A stretch of DNA of 33,640 bases from Methylocystis sp. (GCA_016178015.1 JACOUB010000012.1:1-33640), one strand, 5' to 3'; shown: positions 18,038 through 29,779, counted from the stretch's first letter. Made by a program: numbers and translations. Notes: generated by a model from the letters alone, not told the origin.

Positions 18038-18415
18038 TCAGTTCTGCTTGGCGGCGACGGGCGCCTTCGACGGCGGAGCGGCGACTGATGGCTGTGCAGG
18101 CGACGCGACTGTGATCGGCTTGAAAGCTTCCTTGGCGAGGCTCGAATACATCTCGCCAATCTTGGTGGCTTGGGCCAGGAAATCCTCATAGGCGGATGTG
18201 GCGAAGTCCGACTGGAGCTGGATCGCCTCGTCGATCTTCTTCACGCCGATCAGCTTCTCGAAGAGCACGCGGCTTTTCTCGAAGGACTTCTTTGAATAGT
18301 CGGTCGTTTCGGCCGCGATGGCCTGTAGACTCTTGGTCGACGAGGCAGTCGCCGTGGCAAACGCTTCGAACGGGGCCGTGCCGAACGCTTTGATCTCTGG
18401 GAAGTTGATTGACAT
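18038..18415 (-). CDS. Phasin family protein (PHA granule-associated)
   Basis: A 125-residue phasin of the alphaproteobacterial Phasin_2 type, which coats polyhydroxyalkanoate granules and controls their size and number. It is almost all amphipathic helix (about residues 10-98; for example the KSFEKSRVLFEKLIGVKK and FATSAYEDFLAQATKIGEMY segments), followed by an Ala/Pro-rich tail like those of PhaP proteins. No signal peptide or catalytic motif is present, as expected. The start at 18415 has AAGGGAT 5 nt upstream. A strong promoter with an internal palindrome lies about 60 nt upstream. The gene implies that the host stores PHB, although no pha synthesis gene is in the window. Confidence 0.92.
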   Translation of the reverse strand: MSINFPEIKAFGTAPFEAFATATASSTKSLQAIAAETTDYSKKSFEKSRVLFEKLIGVKKIDEAIQLQSDFATSAYEDFLAQATKIGEMYSSLAKEAFKPITVASPAQPSVAAPPSKAPVAAKQN

Positions 18416-18473
18416 AGAATATCCCTTTTTGGTCTAGGCGCGCGGGGTATTTCCCGCGACTCTAGAGGCTTGC

Positions 18474-18520
18474 TATTTATGTGCGCTGCACAAATAAGTC
18501 AAGAAAATATTGCGCCGCAA
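18474..18520 (-). promoter_or_regulatory. Phasin promoter with palindromic operator
   Basis: On the minus strand, TTGACT (18502-18497), a 17-nt spacer and TAAATA (18479-18474) form a near-consensus sigma-70 promoter, starting about 50 nt before the phasin ATG. The spacer contains the palindrome GTGC-AGC-GCAC (18481-18491). A second palindrome, TTGCG-G-CGCAA (18510-18520), lies just upstream of the -35 box. TGC/GCA-rich palindromes at this position fit the PHA-responsive repressor PhaR, which controls phasin genes in several alphaproteobacteria. That assignment is inference. Confidence 0.65.
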
Positions 18521-18819
18521 CATAATCGAGCCGCTTCCCGCCGTCTCATTGACGCGCCAAAAGCCAGTCTTTCTTTCAGGGCCGAAGATCGATATTGCCA
18601 CCTACGCGAATTAGAAATCAAAATTGAGGCTCGAAGGTCCGGATTGGGTCAATCGCGTCGGTTCCGCGACGTCGGCGTGTCGGCCGCTTCGCCTCGGTCA
18701 ACGGACATGAATACCGCGATTCGATGCGTGCGACGCCATCAGATCGGCGACATCACCTCTGTCTCAGCACGCCGTTTCCGCGCCCACGGCCCCGTCTGAC
18801 GATCATCCGTGACGCTGGT
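18521..18819. other. Region upstream of lytic transglycosylase remnant
   Basis: About 300 nt with no recognisable gene. It may include the lost promoter and N-terminal part of the adjacent pseudogene. Confidence 0.35.
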
Positions 18820-19375
18820 CGAGTGTATTGTCGCCGTCGAGGCCGCGACGTTTCAATAGGTCGTCGACCAGCGCTTCTGCGCGCAACCCGAGTGCGGAGG
18901 AGTTGCACGCGCCGGAGGCGTGAAGCGCCCACCGGATAGACGCGAAACCGCACGCCGTCGGTTTGTTCGCGCCGAGACCGATCGGCTTCTCGCCGGCGCG
19001 CTCGGCCTCATGCAGATCATGCCCGCGACCTACGCCGAATTGCGCGCCCGTCATCGTCTCGGCGTCGACATGTTCGATCCGCGCGACAACATTCGCGCCG
19101 GGACCACCCACATGCGTGACATGCGCGACCGCTGCGGCTCGCCTGGATTTCTCGCCGCCTACCATGCGGGGCCACGTGTTACGCCGACTATCTGACGAGC
19201 GGCCGGCCATTGCCCGAAATGTCGCGCCGCTTGGTCGCCGCCCTCGCGCCACGCATCGGCATGAGAAGGCCGGAATTCGCATCGATCGGCGCCGCTAGGG
19301 CGCAACAAAAGACGCCGCCGCAGCTCTTCGTCGAGCGCGTGCCCCACAAGACGAGAGCACGGCGAACATGTACTT
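18820..19375 (+). pseudogene. Lytic transglycosylase (SLT/VirB1-like), decayed
   Basis: The SLT core is clear in one frame: GALGLMQIMPATYAEL, then GVDMFDPRDNIRAGTTHMRD and GSPGFLAAYHAGP (about 18995-19175). The C-terminal part continues in another frame as YADYLTSGRPLPEMSRRLVAA (from about 19177), so a frameshift lies near 19175. Upstream, APEA followed by a TGA (18921-18923) where relatives read Trp, then RIDAKPHAV, is in a third frame; it matches the segment before the catalytic Glu, which is itself not recognisable. At least two frameshifts and one stop therefore inactivate the gene. Intact relatives cleave peptidoglycan glycan strands, often beside conjugation or secretion genes. None are here, so the context is lost. 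Both ends are approximate. Confidence 0.72.
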
Positions 19376-20125
19376 CTTGCAATTCGGCGACCATTCGACG
19401 GCGATCCGAAACGCATCCGATCTGCGCGTTGGACGCGCGCCGAATGACCGGCGTCGCGCGTTTCGCCCGTCATCCGACCGCTTACTTTTCGACGCGGCGT
19501 CGCGTGGTTTTCGTACTTCGTTTGTGTCGTTCACAGCGCGCTTGGCGCGCGATGGAGATGACGATTTCTTTGCAATGATGTTAAGTCATCATGCGTGATT
19601 TAGCGTGGATTTGCGCGGGTTCAGCGACGTTGATTAGGAGGGCAAGATAAAAGGAACGATGTTCCTGCGGTCGGGTCTGCACATTACTATTTGTTTTCAT
19701 GGTGGGATTGCACAGGCTGCGACGGCACTGCGCGATGTGCGCTTGTGCCATTGCCAGCGACAAGGCATTCATAGAAAACGATTTTCGTCGTGCCTGTCTT
19801 ACCTCGTGCACTTTTTCGCACCTTATCGACACGGGCACTTAGGCCGCATGAGATGGAGCAGCCCGGAAGGAGGGAGGGCGTCATGATCGGCGTTCGCTCG
19901 GCGATCAAAATGGTTGCGGGGTCGAGTCCTTTTTTTTGGCTCGCGGGGGTCCGCCGCGGACGCCTCGGCGAGGCGCTTTCTTCTCGCCGAGTTGGGAACG
20001 TGACGCGCTGTCGAGATCGTCGCGGGGGTCGGCGAAGGTCGAGTCGGATTCGGATCGCCGAGAAGGATACTCCCGCGCGCAGATTGGCTATGGGGCCCTG
20101 AAGGGAGACATGCCACACTCTCAGC
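19376..20125. other. Gene-poor stretch left of the recombinase module
   Basis: About 750 nt with no recognisable gene. Overlapping open frames on both strands (for example 19581-19838 minus and 19790-20101 plus) match nothing I know and lack clear ribosome sites. Around 19960-20000 the sequence is very GC-rich and palindromic (gcctcggcgaggc), next to an A/T homopolymer at 19929-19936. If the recombinase belongs to an integrated element, its left boundary may lie here. Confidence 0.35.
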
Positions 20126-20368
20126 ATGACTCGTTCACAGAATTCTCGCCGCCGCCGACTCGTAAACAGTGGCGTTACGCCCGATGACCTCTATGATTAT
20201 GCGAGGCCGCCGCGACGCGCGCCCGGCCGTCCGATCCGGAATGATCCGACGACTTGGAACGTCACCGACGACTGGCCCGAGAACGTGCCCGTAAGCGAAG
20301 CCGAGATCGACGTGTTCGAAAGCTGGTTCGGCGACCTGTTCGACGAATTGTTTTCGACTCGCCATTGA
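20126..20368 (+). CDS. Small acidic-tailed protein upstream of serine recombinase
   Basis: An 80-residue protein with a basic N-terminus (RSQNSRRRRL), a middle PPRRAPGRP, and an acidic, aromatic C-terminal half (TTWNVTDDWPENVPVSEAEI, then DVFESWFGDLFDELF). I recognise this layout as a recurrent small neighbour of serine recombinases in Hyphomicrobiales, without a known function. The acidic amphipathic helix suggests a protein-protein contact, perhaps with the recombinase, for example as a directionality factor; that is inference. The recombinase starts 27 nt downstream, so they are probably one operon. No good ribosome site precedes 20126, so the start is uncertain. Confidence 0.6.
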   Translation: MTRSQNSRRRRLVNSGVTPDDLYDYARPPRRAPGRPIRNDPTTWNVTDDWPENVPVSEAEIDVFESWFGDLFDELFSTRH

Positions 20369-20395
20369 AGCCACCGAGGTTGAGGAGAGAACTTC

Positions 20396-22074
<1,679 letters not shown>

Positions 22075-22131
22075 CGATCGCCAGGCGCTCGCGTTATTTA
22101 CAATAAGGCGCGGCGGCTCGCAATGAGGCCG

Positions 22132-23319
22132 TCAGGTCTGCCCGGGCTTCAAACGGTAGAAGATGTGGTGGCCAATCGCGTCCATCTTCTTCAGCTGTTT
22201 GGCCCAGCGCGGCCGCACGTAATTGGCGTGGTAATGCGTCGAGCGCCCGACATCGGAAATATAGGTGCGTCCGTTCATCACCTCGTTGGCGATGCGCACC
22301 GCGCTCGCCCAAGCGTCGCGCTCGGCGATGCGCAGCGATCGTCCTTCGCAGGCGAACGAGAATTGGCAGCGGTGATAATGATGGCGGTTCTGATAGACGA
22401 CGCCGCACACGCTCGACGGATAGAGGCCGCTGGAGACACGATTGAGCACCACTTGCGCCACCGCCGCCTGGCCATCCTCGGGTTCGCTGCGCGATTCGAA
22501 ATAAACCGCTTCGGCGAGACAGCGTTTCTCGCGATCGAGCTTGTCCTGGTCGACGAGCGAGGCGTAATCGGGGCGCTCGGCCGGCGCCAGCTCTTCCACG
22601 GCGCGCGGAAAGGAGGCGACTTCGATCGGCAGCGCGTCGGGCTGCGCCGGCGTCGAAGAGCCCAGCGCGACCGCGCGCAAAACCTGCGGCGTCGCGCCAT
22701 GGGCGGCGCGTTCCTTCACCGCTTCAAAAAAGCGTTGCGTCGTCGCGGAGCCGCGTTGCGCGGGAGAGGCGTCGCCGCTGCCGCGCTGCGTCGTCGGCGC
22801 GCCAGTGTCGCCGGCGTTGGCGCCGTCGAGATTTGCATCGCCCGGCAGATCGCCGCGCGGCGCGAGAAACACCGACGTGGTCGCGCCATCGATGTGGAAA
22901 GCGAGCTCCGTTTCGCTCGCGCCCTCGGCGCCGGCGGGGCCGGGCAGGCGGGAATCGAACGTCGGACGCATGCCGACGATGGGATCGCCTTTATGGGTGC
23001 GATCTACTTCCGGAAAGCGTTCGACATTGGGCTTGAGATCGATGTGCGGTTCGCGCTCGTCTTGGATGGAGCGGAAATCCTCCGGCGCGCCGACGATCAA
23101 ATGCGCCGACTCGAGGCGGCCTCGACCATCAAGGCCCGTATCGCCCGTTAGCCCATCGCCCGCGCCGCGCGCTGACGTCCGCGCCGCCAGCGGCGCGACA
23201 TTCCAACCTTGACCGGGATCCTGACCGGCGTCGGCGGTAAACGAAACCAGCGCTCCGACGCCAAGGCACCAAGGCGCGATGACGCGGACGGCCCAATTCA
23301 TTCCCGACTGACGACCCAT
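22132..23319 (-). CDS. Cell-wall hydrolase, SleB family
   Basis: A 395-residue exported or membrane-anchored protein. The C-terminal Hydrolase_2 (SleB) domain (about residues 255-395) shows CLAEAVYFESRSEPEDGQ, with the catalytic Glu in the AEAVYFE helix, then VAQVVLNRVSSGLYPSSVCG, CQFSFACEG and STHYHANYVRPRW. SleB-type enzymes are lytic transglycosylases of peptidoglycan; in alphaproteobacteria they are linked to wall turnover rather than spores. The N-terminus (NWAVRVIAPWCLGVGALVSF) is a signal peptide or anchor. Residues 45-250 are a low-complexity linker. The ATG at 23319 is preferred; 23301 (MNWAVRV) and a TTG at 23367 are alternatives. Its stop lies 57 nt before the tRNA-Arg 5' end. Confidence 0.92.
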   Translation of the reverse strand: MGRQSGMNWAVRVIAPWCLGVGALVSFTADAGQDPGQGWNVAPLAARTSARGAGDGLTGDTGLDGRGRLESAHLIVGAPEDFRSIQDEREPHIDLKPNVERFPEVDRTHKGDPIVGMRPTFDSRLPGPAGAEGASETELAFHIDGATTSVFLAPRGDLPGDANLDGANAGDTGAPTTQRGSGDASPAQRGSATTQRFFEAVKERAAHGATPQVLRAVALGSSTPAQPDALPIEVASFPRAVEELAPAERPDYASLVDQDKLDREKRCLAEAVYFESRSEPEDGQAAVAQVVLNRVSSGLYPSSVCGVVYQNRHHYHRCQFSFACEGRSLRIAERDAWASAVRIANEVMNGRTYISDVGRSTHYHANYVRPRWAKQLKKMDAIGHHIFYRLKPGQT

Positions 23320-23474
23320 ACGCGGTCCGCGCCCTGACGACCCGAGGCGCCGCCGCAGTGTGACCAAACTGCCACAACAAAACGCGGATGCGCTCTTGCT
23401 TGAGGTTATCGCGCGTTAGGCTTGCAGGAGCGTTACAGGCGCGTGCGCCGCGCCGTGCCAGAATGGATCAGACG

Positions 23475-23835
23475 ATCTCCGGATGATCAGTTCGCACGTT
23501 TCCCCTGTCGCTCGAGGAAGGGGCCAGCGGATGCGCATCGCGCTTGGGCCTGTGCCCCATCGTCCATCGCCCGTCAAACCGCTTCGCGGTTCCTTCACTT
23601 CGTCACGGCCCTGCGGGTGACCGGCGATGGCCGATGGGGCGTTTGGCAATCGTTCCCTTTGGTGAATTTGCCGCGCTGAAAGCGCAACAAATTCACCAAA
23701 GGGAACGGATGCAATTGTGCGCCATCCGCAGGCCTCGTCACCCGCAGGGGCGGAGCGCAGCGGAGCAGTCGCGGGAGCCGACTTGACGAGGCCTGCGGAT
23801 GGCGCGACCGCGAGGCGAACTGATCACCCGGAGAT
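23475..23835. repeat. Four-arm palindromic intergenic element
   Basis: An outer inverted repeat, atctccggatgatcagttcgc (23475-23495) with its partner (23815-23835), has one mismatch in 21. Three hairpins lie inside: arm 1 at 23554-23575 with 23619-23640 (22 bp, two mismatches); arm 2 at 23651-23670 with 23688-23707 (20 bp, perfect, loop holding gcgct-gaa-agcgc); arm 3 at 23719-23740 with 23784-23805 (22 bp, perfect). A small hairpin, aaccgcttcgcggtt (23577-23591), sits in the loop of arm 1. Together they can fold into a cloverleaf or extended cruciform. The region codes for nothing recognisable. It lies between the 5' end of the SleB gene and the 3' end of yjbQ. Confidence 0.85.
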
Positions 23836-23866
23836 GGTATCAGACGCATAAGCAAAGGAAGGACGG

Positions 23867-24286
23867 TCACGCGCCGATCAGATGCGCCACGATCTCGCGC
23901 GCATGCGCGCCATGGCGATGCTCGAAGAGGAAAACGCCCTGCCACGTTCCGAGCGCAGGCGCCCCGTGCGCCACCGGAATGGCGAGCTGCGTTTGCGTCA
24001 GCGCGGCGCGGATATGGGCCGGCATGTCGTCGCAGCCTTCGCTGTCGTGCTCATAAAGGCCCTTGCCTTCCGGCGCGAGACGCGCGAACGCCGCTTGCAG
24101 ATCGCGCAACACGGCGGGATCGGCGTTCTCCTGGATGAGCAGCGAAGCCGAGGTATGGCGGCAATAAAGCGTCAACAGCCCGGTCGCGATCCCTTGCGCG
24201 CGCGCCCAGGAGACGACGGGCTGGGTGATTTCATAAAAGCCGTGGCCGCGCGTTTCGACGCGAATGTGATGCAGAGCCTGGCGCAT
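23867..24286 (-). CDS. yjbQ: YjbQ family protein (UPF0047)
   Basis: A 139-residue cytosolic protein of the YjbQ/UPF0047 family, a compact jelly-roll-like trimer. Members have weak thiamine-phosphate synthase activity and are annotated as secondary thiamine-phosphate synthases; the physiological role is unsettled. The family core is complete: TLYCRHTSASLLIQENADP (about residues 40-58), YEHDSEGCDDMPAHIRAAL (about 78-96) and LGTWQGVFLFEHR (about 113-125). I chose the ATG at 24286 because it gives the standard length (about 138) and the standard opening MRQALHHIRVETRG. A GTG at 24325 would add 13 residues. Neither start has a clear ribosome site. Confidence 0.93.
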   Translation of the reverse strand: MRQALHHIRVETRGHGFYEITQPVVSWARAQGIATGLLTLYCRHTSASLLIQENADPAVLRDLQAAFARLAPEGKGLYEHDSEGCDDMPAHIRAALTQTQLAIPVAHGAPALGTWQGVFLFEHRHGAHAREIVAHLIGA

Positions 24287-24352
24287 GGGAGGAATGTGCG
24301 GAGCGGCCGGAGGAAAGTCCAGCACTGCAGATTGGGAGCTGTCACGGAAACG

Positions 24353-24793
24353 TTAATCCGAGGTCGCAATGCGTTCGAAGCGACCGTCCCGATTTATCCG
24401 CCATGAGGGATTGTGCGCCACCTCCCACGCGTGCCCGTCGGGGTCCTGAAAATATCCGGAGTAACCGCCCCAAAAGACTTCCTGAGGCTTCTTCAAGATA
24501 ATGCCGCCCTTCTCTCGGAGTTTCACGAACAAGTCGTCGACTTCCGCGCGGCTGTTCGTGCAGTAGGCAAGCGTGAAGCCGTGGTAAGCTGGGAGTTTCC
24601 TCTCGAAGGGCGCCGTGATGTCTTTCGCCAAACCCTCGTGGCTATACAGCGCTGGGAGATATCCTCCCAGGTCGTAGAAAACGATTTTCCCAAGATCGCT
24701 TTCGGGGGTCCAGCCGAGCGTGTTCGAATAGAAGTCGCGCGCTACGTCGATATCATTGACGCCTAACGTGATCACCGTGAGCCGCTGTTCCAT
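24353..24793 (-). CDS. VOC superfamily (glyoxalase/bleomycin-resistance-like) protein
   Basis: A 146-residue vicinal-oxygen-chelate protein. It opens with LTVITLGVNDIDVARDFYSN and closes with YSGYFQDPDGHAWEVAHNPSW, the two hallmarks of the glyoxalase fold, with the family's terminal Glu metal ligand in WEVAHN. The middle includes an FWGG segment typical of one bacterial subgroup of unknown substrate. The start at 24793 has a perfect AGGAGG 4-5 nt upstream, which excludes the longer frame. It is not closely related to the VOC protein at 1255. It runs in the same direction as yjbQ with a 66-nt gap, possibly one transcript. Confidence 0.9.
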   Translation of the reverse strand: MEQRLTVITLGVNDIDVARDFYSNTLGWTPESDLGKIVFYDLGGYLPALYSHEGLAKDITAPFERKLPAYHGFTLAYCTNSRAEVDDLFVKLREKGGIILKKPQEVFWGGYSGYFQDPDGHAWEVAHNPSWRINRDGRFERIATSD

Positions 24794-24935
24794 AACGCCT
24801 CCTAAGTCTTTTCCGCGCAGCGCCATATCGTTCGCGGACATCAAATCTCAATTCGGATGGGCGCGACGGATGAGAGCGAAACGCACCGAGGCGGCGCATG
24901 TTGTCGGGGCGTGGATCGCGTATGCGTCCGGCGCG

Positions 24936-25364
24936 TCACCCGCGCGTTCGATCGATCATCCCCGATTTTATGGAAAACAGCGGCCGTAACGCACGTGCGA
25001 TGCGCCCCATGAATTTCTTGGTGAACTGTCCACGCGGCGCTTGGCCCGGCTCAAAGTAAAAGGAACGTTCCAGCACATCGTAATTATATTCGCTGACGGT
25101 AATCCAGCCGCGCACATGGTCGCCCAGACCCGCGCGCCTCAGTTCGAGCGCGGGAATTTCTATCGCGAGCTGATCGCCTTTCGGCGCGCTCGCCGATATT
25201 GCGAGGATAACCAGATGATTGAGGTCTTGCGAAGGATCGTGAATGACCGCAGCGAGACAGGCGGGACGGAATTTGTCCCCCTCGACTTGACCGCGATCGG
25301 CCTGCCAAGCCCAAAGATAGGGGTAGTCGATCACCATTCCATCCCCGAACCGATCATTCTTCAT
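24936..25364 (-). CDS. Putative PemK/MazF-like toxin
   Basis: A 142-residue protein that looks like a divergent PemK/MazF-type growth inhibitor. MVIDYPYLWAWQADRGQVEG followed by KFRPACLAAVI resembles the first strand and the RP-A-hydrophobic core strand of this fold, and LVILAISASAPKGDQLAIEI is like the second beta hairpin. The C-terminal half, GWITVSEYNYDVLERSFYFE, is specific to the subgroup. MazF-type toxins cleave mRNA. The partner upstream is a Phd-type antitoxin, and the ATG at 25364 overlaps its coding end by 11 nt. A start at 25337 has a better ribosome site (GGGGA) and cannot be excluded. The fold assignment rests on pattern and partner; the protein may instead be an uncharacterised toxin family. 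Confidence 0.6.
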   Translation of the reverse strand: MKNDRFGDGMVIDYPYLWAWQADRGQVEGDKFRPACLAAVIHDPSQDLNHLVILAISASAPKGDQLAIEIPALELRRAGLGDHVRGWITVSEYNYDVLERSFYFEPGQAPRGQFTKKFMGRIARALRPLFSIKSGMIDRTRG

Positions 25365-25614
25365 GACCGGCTTCGCTTTCACAAATGATTTCGTCGAGGC
25401 GCCGGGCGATAACCTCGGCGAGCTCGGGCGGCGTTTCGCCCGCCCGATAGACCCGGCGCGGGTCGGAGGCGCGTCGCAGCTTTTCGTAATCCTCGACGCT
25501 CATCAAAACGAACTTCGGTTTGCGATGATGCGTGATCGCCACCGGACCCTTGATCGCCGCGTCCGTCACGGCGCCGGAATTCTTGGTCAGTTCGACGGTC
25601 GAAAACTGGCGCAT
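25354..25614 (-). CDS. Phd/YefM-type antitoxin
   Basis: An 86-residue antitoxin. The N-terminal half (STVELTKNSGAVTDAAIKGP, then VAITHHRKPKFVLMSVEDYE) is the Phd/YefM DNA-binding fold, and the acidic C-terminal half (AEVIARRLDEIICESEAGHEE) would wrap the toxin. Phd-type proteins repress their own operon and neutralise the partner toxin by binding it. The start at 25614 follows AGAGGAT. Upstream lie five 9-nt iterons, the probable operator. The gene is 67 nt from the stop of ppdK in the same direction, so ppdK read-through could contribute to its expression. Confidence 0.88.
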   Translation of the reverse strand: MRQFSTVELTKNSGAVTDAAIKGPVAITHHRKPKFVLMSVEDYEKLRRASDPRRVYRAGETPPELAEVIARRLDEIICESEAGHEE

Positions 25615-25618
25615 AGAT

Positions 25619-25663
25619 ATCCTCTTTATCCTGTTAATCCTATTTATCCGAATAATCCGGATT
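25619..25663 (-). promoter_or_regulatory. Five 9-nt iterons upstream of the antitoxin
   Basis: On the plus strand, ATCC recurs at 25619, 25628, 25637, 25646 and 25655, exactly every 9 nt, each followed by five AT-rich bases. The last unit is part of the perfect 12-nt palindrome taatccggatta (25653-25664). The array fills the gap between the antitoxin start and ppdK and includes the ribosome site. It may be an operator for cooperative Phd binding. No clear -35 or -10 boxes are visible. Confidence 0.6.
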
Positions 25664-25681
25664 AATCAAGGCTCGACGTCC

Positions 25682-28357
<2,676 letters not shown>

Positions 28358-28464
28358 CGTATCGCTTTCCATCGCCTCGTCGAATTGGCGTTTTGAAGGT
28401 GGTCGAACCTCTTTAGATTGGCTTCTGCTCAAATTGCCTTATACCAACGACGATAGTATTTACC

Positions 28465-28605
28465 CGTCATGCCCGCGCTTGTCGCGGGCATCCACGCCGA
28501 CAAGCTGCGGAGCGTTCAGAAGGAGAGACGGAGCGTTGCCGCTTCCCTTCGAAGATTTCCTGTTGCGTCCCGGCGTGGATGGCCGGGACAAGCCCGGCCA
28601 TGACG
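28465..28605. repeat. Twin-hairpin intergenic repeat, family C
   Basis: Two inverted 35-nt arms (28465-28499 and 28571-28605) match imperfectly. Each contains its own perfect hairpin: ATGCCCGCG-CTTGT-CGCGGGCAT (28469-28491) and ATGGCCGGG-ACAAG-CCCGGCCAT (28579-28601). The outer stem CCACGCCG/CGGCGTGG closes the structure over a 71-nt spacer. This is a REP-like repeat widespread in Hyphomicrobiales. It lies upstream of ppdK, between ppdK and the 3' end of the HdeD-like gene. The rest of 28358-28675 holds the ppdK promoter region, with no clear box. Confidence 0.85.
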
Positions 28606-28675
28606 CGTTGACGACCCGTGGCGATTTCCCGCCAGACGAGTCATTCCATTCGGGATAAGCGCGCCAGCCGATGGT

Positions 28676-29257
28676 TCAGTCCGAGCGCAGCATCAGTCCG
28701 AAGCCGATCCAGGCGCAGCCGTAGAACAGGAGATCGACGCCGAGCAAGAGGCCGAGGATGAAAGGCGAGTTCTGTGGCCAGCCGAACAGGATGAACATGC
28801 CGAGCAGCGTGGTGATCGCGCCGGCGAGAATGACGAAACCGCTTGGTCCATGCGGCAATTTGACGCCAAAATAGATGCGCACCAGGCCGGTGGCGAACAG
28901 CGAGGCGCCGAGCAGCAGCGTGAAGGCGGCGGCCCCGGTCAGCGGATTGGCGAGCGCGAACGACCCCGTCACGACATAGAGCAGCCCGATGAGAACGAGC
29001 AGGAAACGGCTGCTCCACAGATGCGAATTGACGCCGACGACGATCTCGGTTCCGCCGACCACGATCATGAACAGCGCGATCAGATAGACGAAAGCGATGG
29101 TCGCCGTTCCCACCAACGCCAGGGCGGCGACGCCAAACAGCGCGCACAAAACGCCAAAGCCCACGAACCAGGCCCAACGGCTTCGCAAATGCTCGATGGC
29201 GTCGCGCAGGTCCTGGGGCCGCGGGAACGGCAAGCCGCCGTCGTCTGGCAGGGTCAT
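28676..29257 (-). CDS. HdeD-like (DUF308) membrane protein
   Basis: A 193-residue integral membrane protein of the HdeD/DUF308 family. The first 28 residues are soluble, followed by six hydrophobic segments at about 29-49, 54-78, 86-103, 108-130, 140-160 and 165-188. Conserved turns such as VVGGTEIVVGV after helix 2 and LFATGLVRIYFGVKL after helix 4 repeat as a two-helix unit, as in HdeD. E. coli HdeD is linked to acid resistance; in other bacteria the role is unknown. The start at 29257 follows GAGGGA 5 nt upstream. The frame extends 27 codons further without support. It is divergent from the DUF1192 gene. Confidence 0.88.
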   Translation of the reverse strand: MTLPDDGGLPFPRPQDLRDAIEHLRSRWAWFVGFGVLCALFGVAALALVGTATIAFVYLIALFMIVVGGTEIVVGVNSHLWSSRFLLVLIGLLYVVTGSFALANPLTGAAAFTLLLGASLFATGLVRIYFGVKLPHGPSGFVILAGAITTLLGMFILFGWPQNSPFILGLLLGVDLLFYGCAWIGFGLMLRSD

Positions 29258-29424
29258 GGGGTCCCTCACGCGCCTCGGGATTGGCGGGCCATTGGCGACC
29301 TTAGCGCCCGGGAGCGTGACGAGGCCGCTTCGCAACACGCTACTACAGGCGTAAAGATAAGCGCAAATCGCGGCGCTGCGGCTATTTCCGCGCCGGCCGC
29401 CAGACCGTAAAAGAGCCGCCGGGG

Positions 29425-29619
29425 ATGATTGACGACGAGGACAACCTGCCGCGCCCCGCCCCGACGCGTCACGAGCTGGGCCAACCGCTCGATAAGCTCT
29501 CAGTGGCGGAACTCGACGAGCGCATCGCGACGCTGCGCGCTGAAATCGAGCGCCTGCAGGCGACGCGCGCCGCCAAGGCGGCGTCGCTGACGGCGGCGGA
29601 CATGTTTTTCAAGAAGTGA
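29425..29619 (+). CDS. DUF1192 family protein
   Basis: A 64-residue soluble protein of the alphaproteobacterial DUF1192 family. An acidic, Pro-rich N-terminus (MIDDEDNLPRP) is followed by the family core LDKLSVAELDERIATLRAEIERL (about residues 22-44), a short amphipathic coiled coil, and ends with AADMFFKK. The function is unknown. The ATG at 29425 overlaps a GGGG stretch serving as a weak ribosome site. Confidence 0.85.
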   Translation: MIDDEDNLPRPAPTRHELGQPLDKLSVAELDERIATLRAEIERLQATRAAKAASLTAADMFFKK

Positions 29620-29667
29620 CGGCAGTGGGCAGTCGGCAGTCGATTGCCTCGGGGCCAGTATCTCTCT

Positions 29668-29779
29668 CCCTCATGCTGAGGAGGCGGCGCAGCCGCCGTC
29701 TCGAAGCACGGCAAAAGGCGATTAGAACGATTTCCTCGTCCTTCGAGACGGCCCCTTCGGGGCCTCCTCAGGATGAGGG
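29668..29779. repeat. Twin-hairpin intergenic repeat, family D
   Basis: Arms at 29668-29710 and 29737-29779 are imperfect inverted copies (ccctcatgctgagg-, then a hairpin, then -cgtctcgaagcacg). The inner hairpins are ggcggc-gca-gccgcc on the left and ggcccc-gaa-ggggcc on the right. An outer inverted repeat (gacggcagt...cgattgcc near 29618-29650; cgattgcc...gactgccgtc near 29790-29816) flanks it. The element fills the gap between DUF1192 and aspS. The rest of 29620-29925, including a plausible aspS leader, has no recognisable feature. Confidence 0.85.

Noticed and set aside
23400-23870. Possible CRISPR-like array from repeated palindromic blocks
   Set aside because: The blocks are inverted, not direct, and each has a different sequence, so there are no repeat-spacer units.
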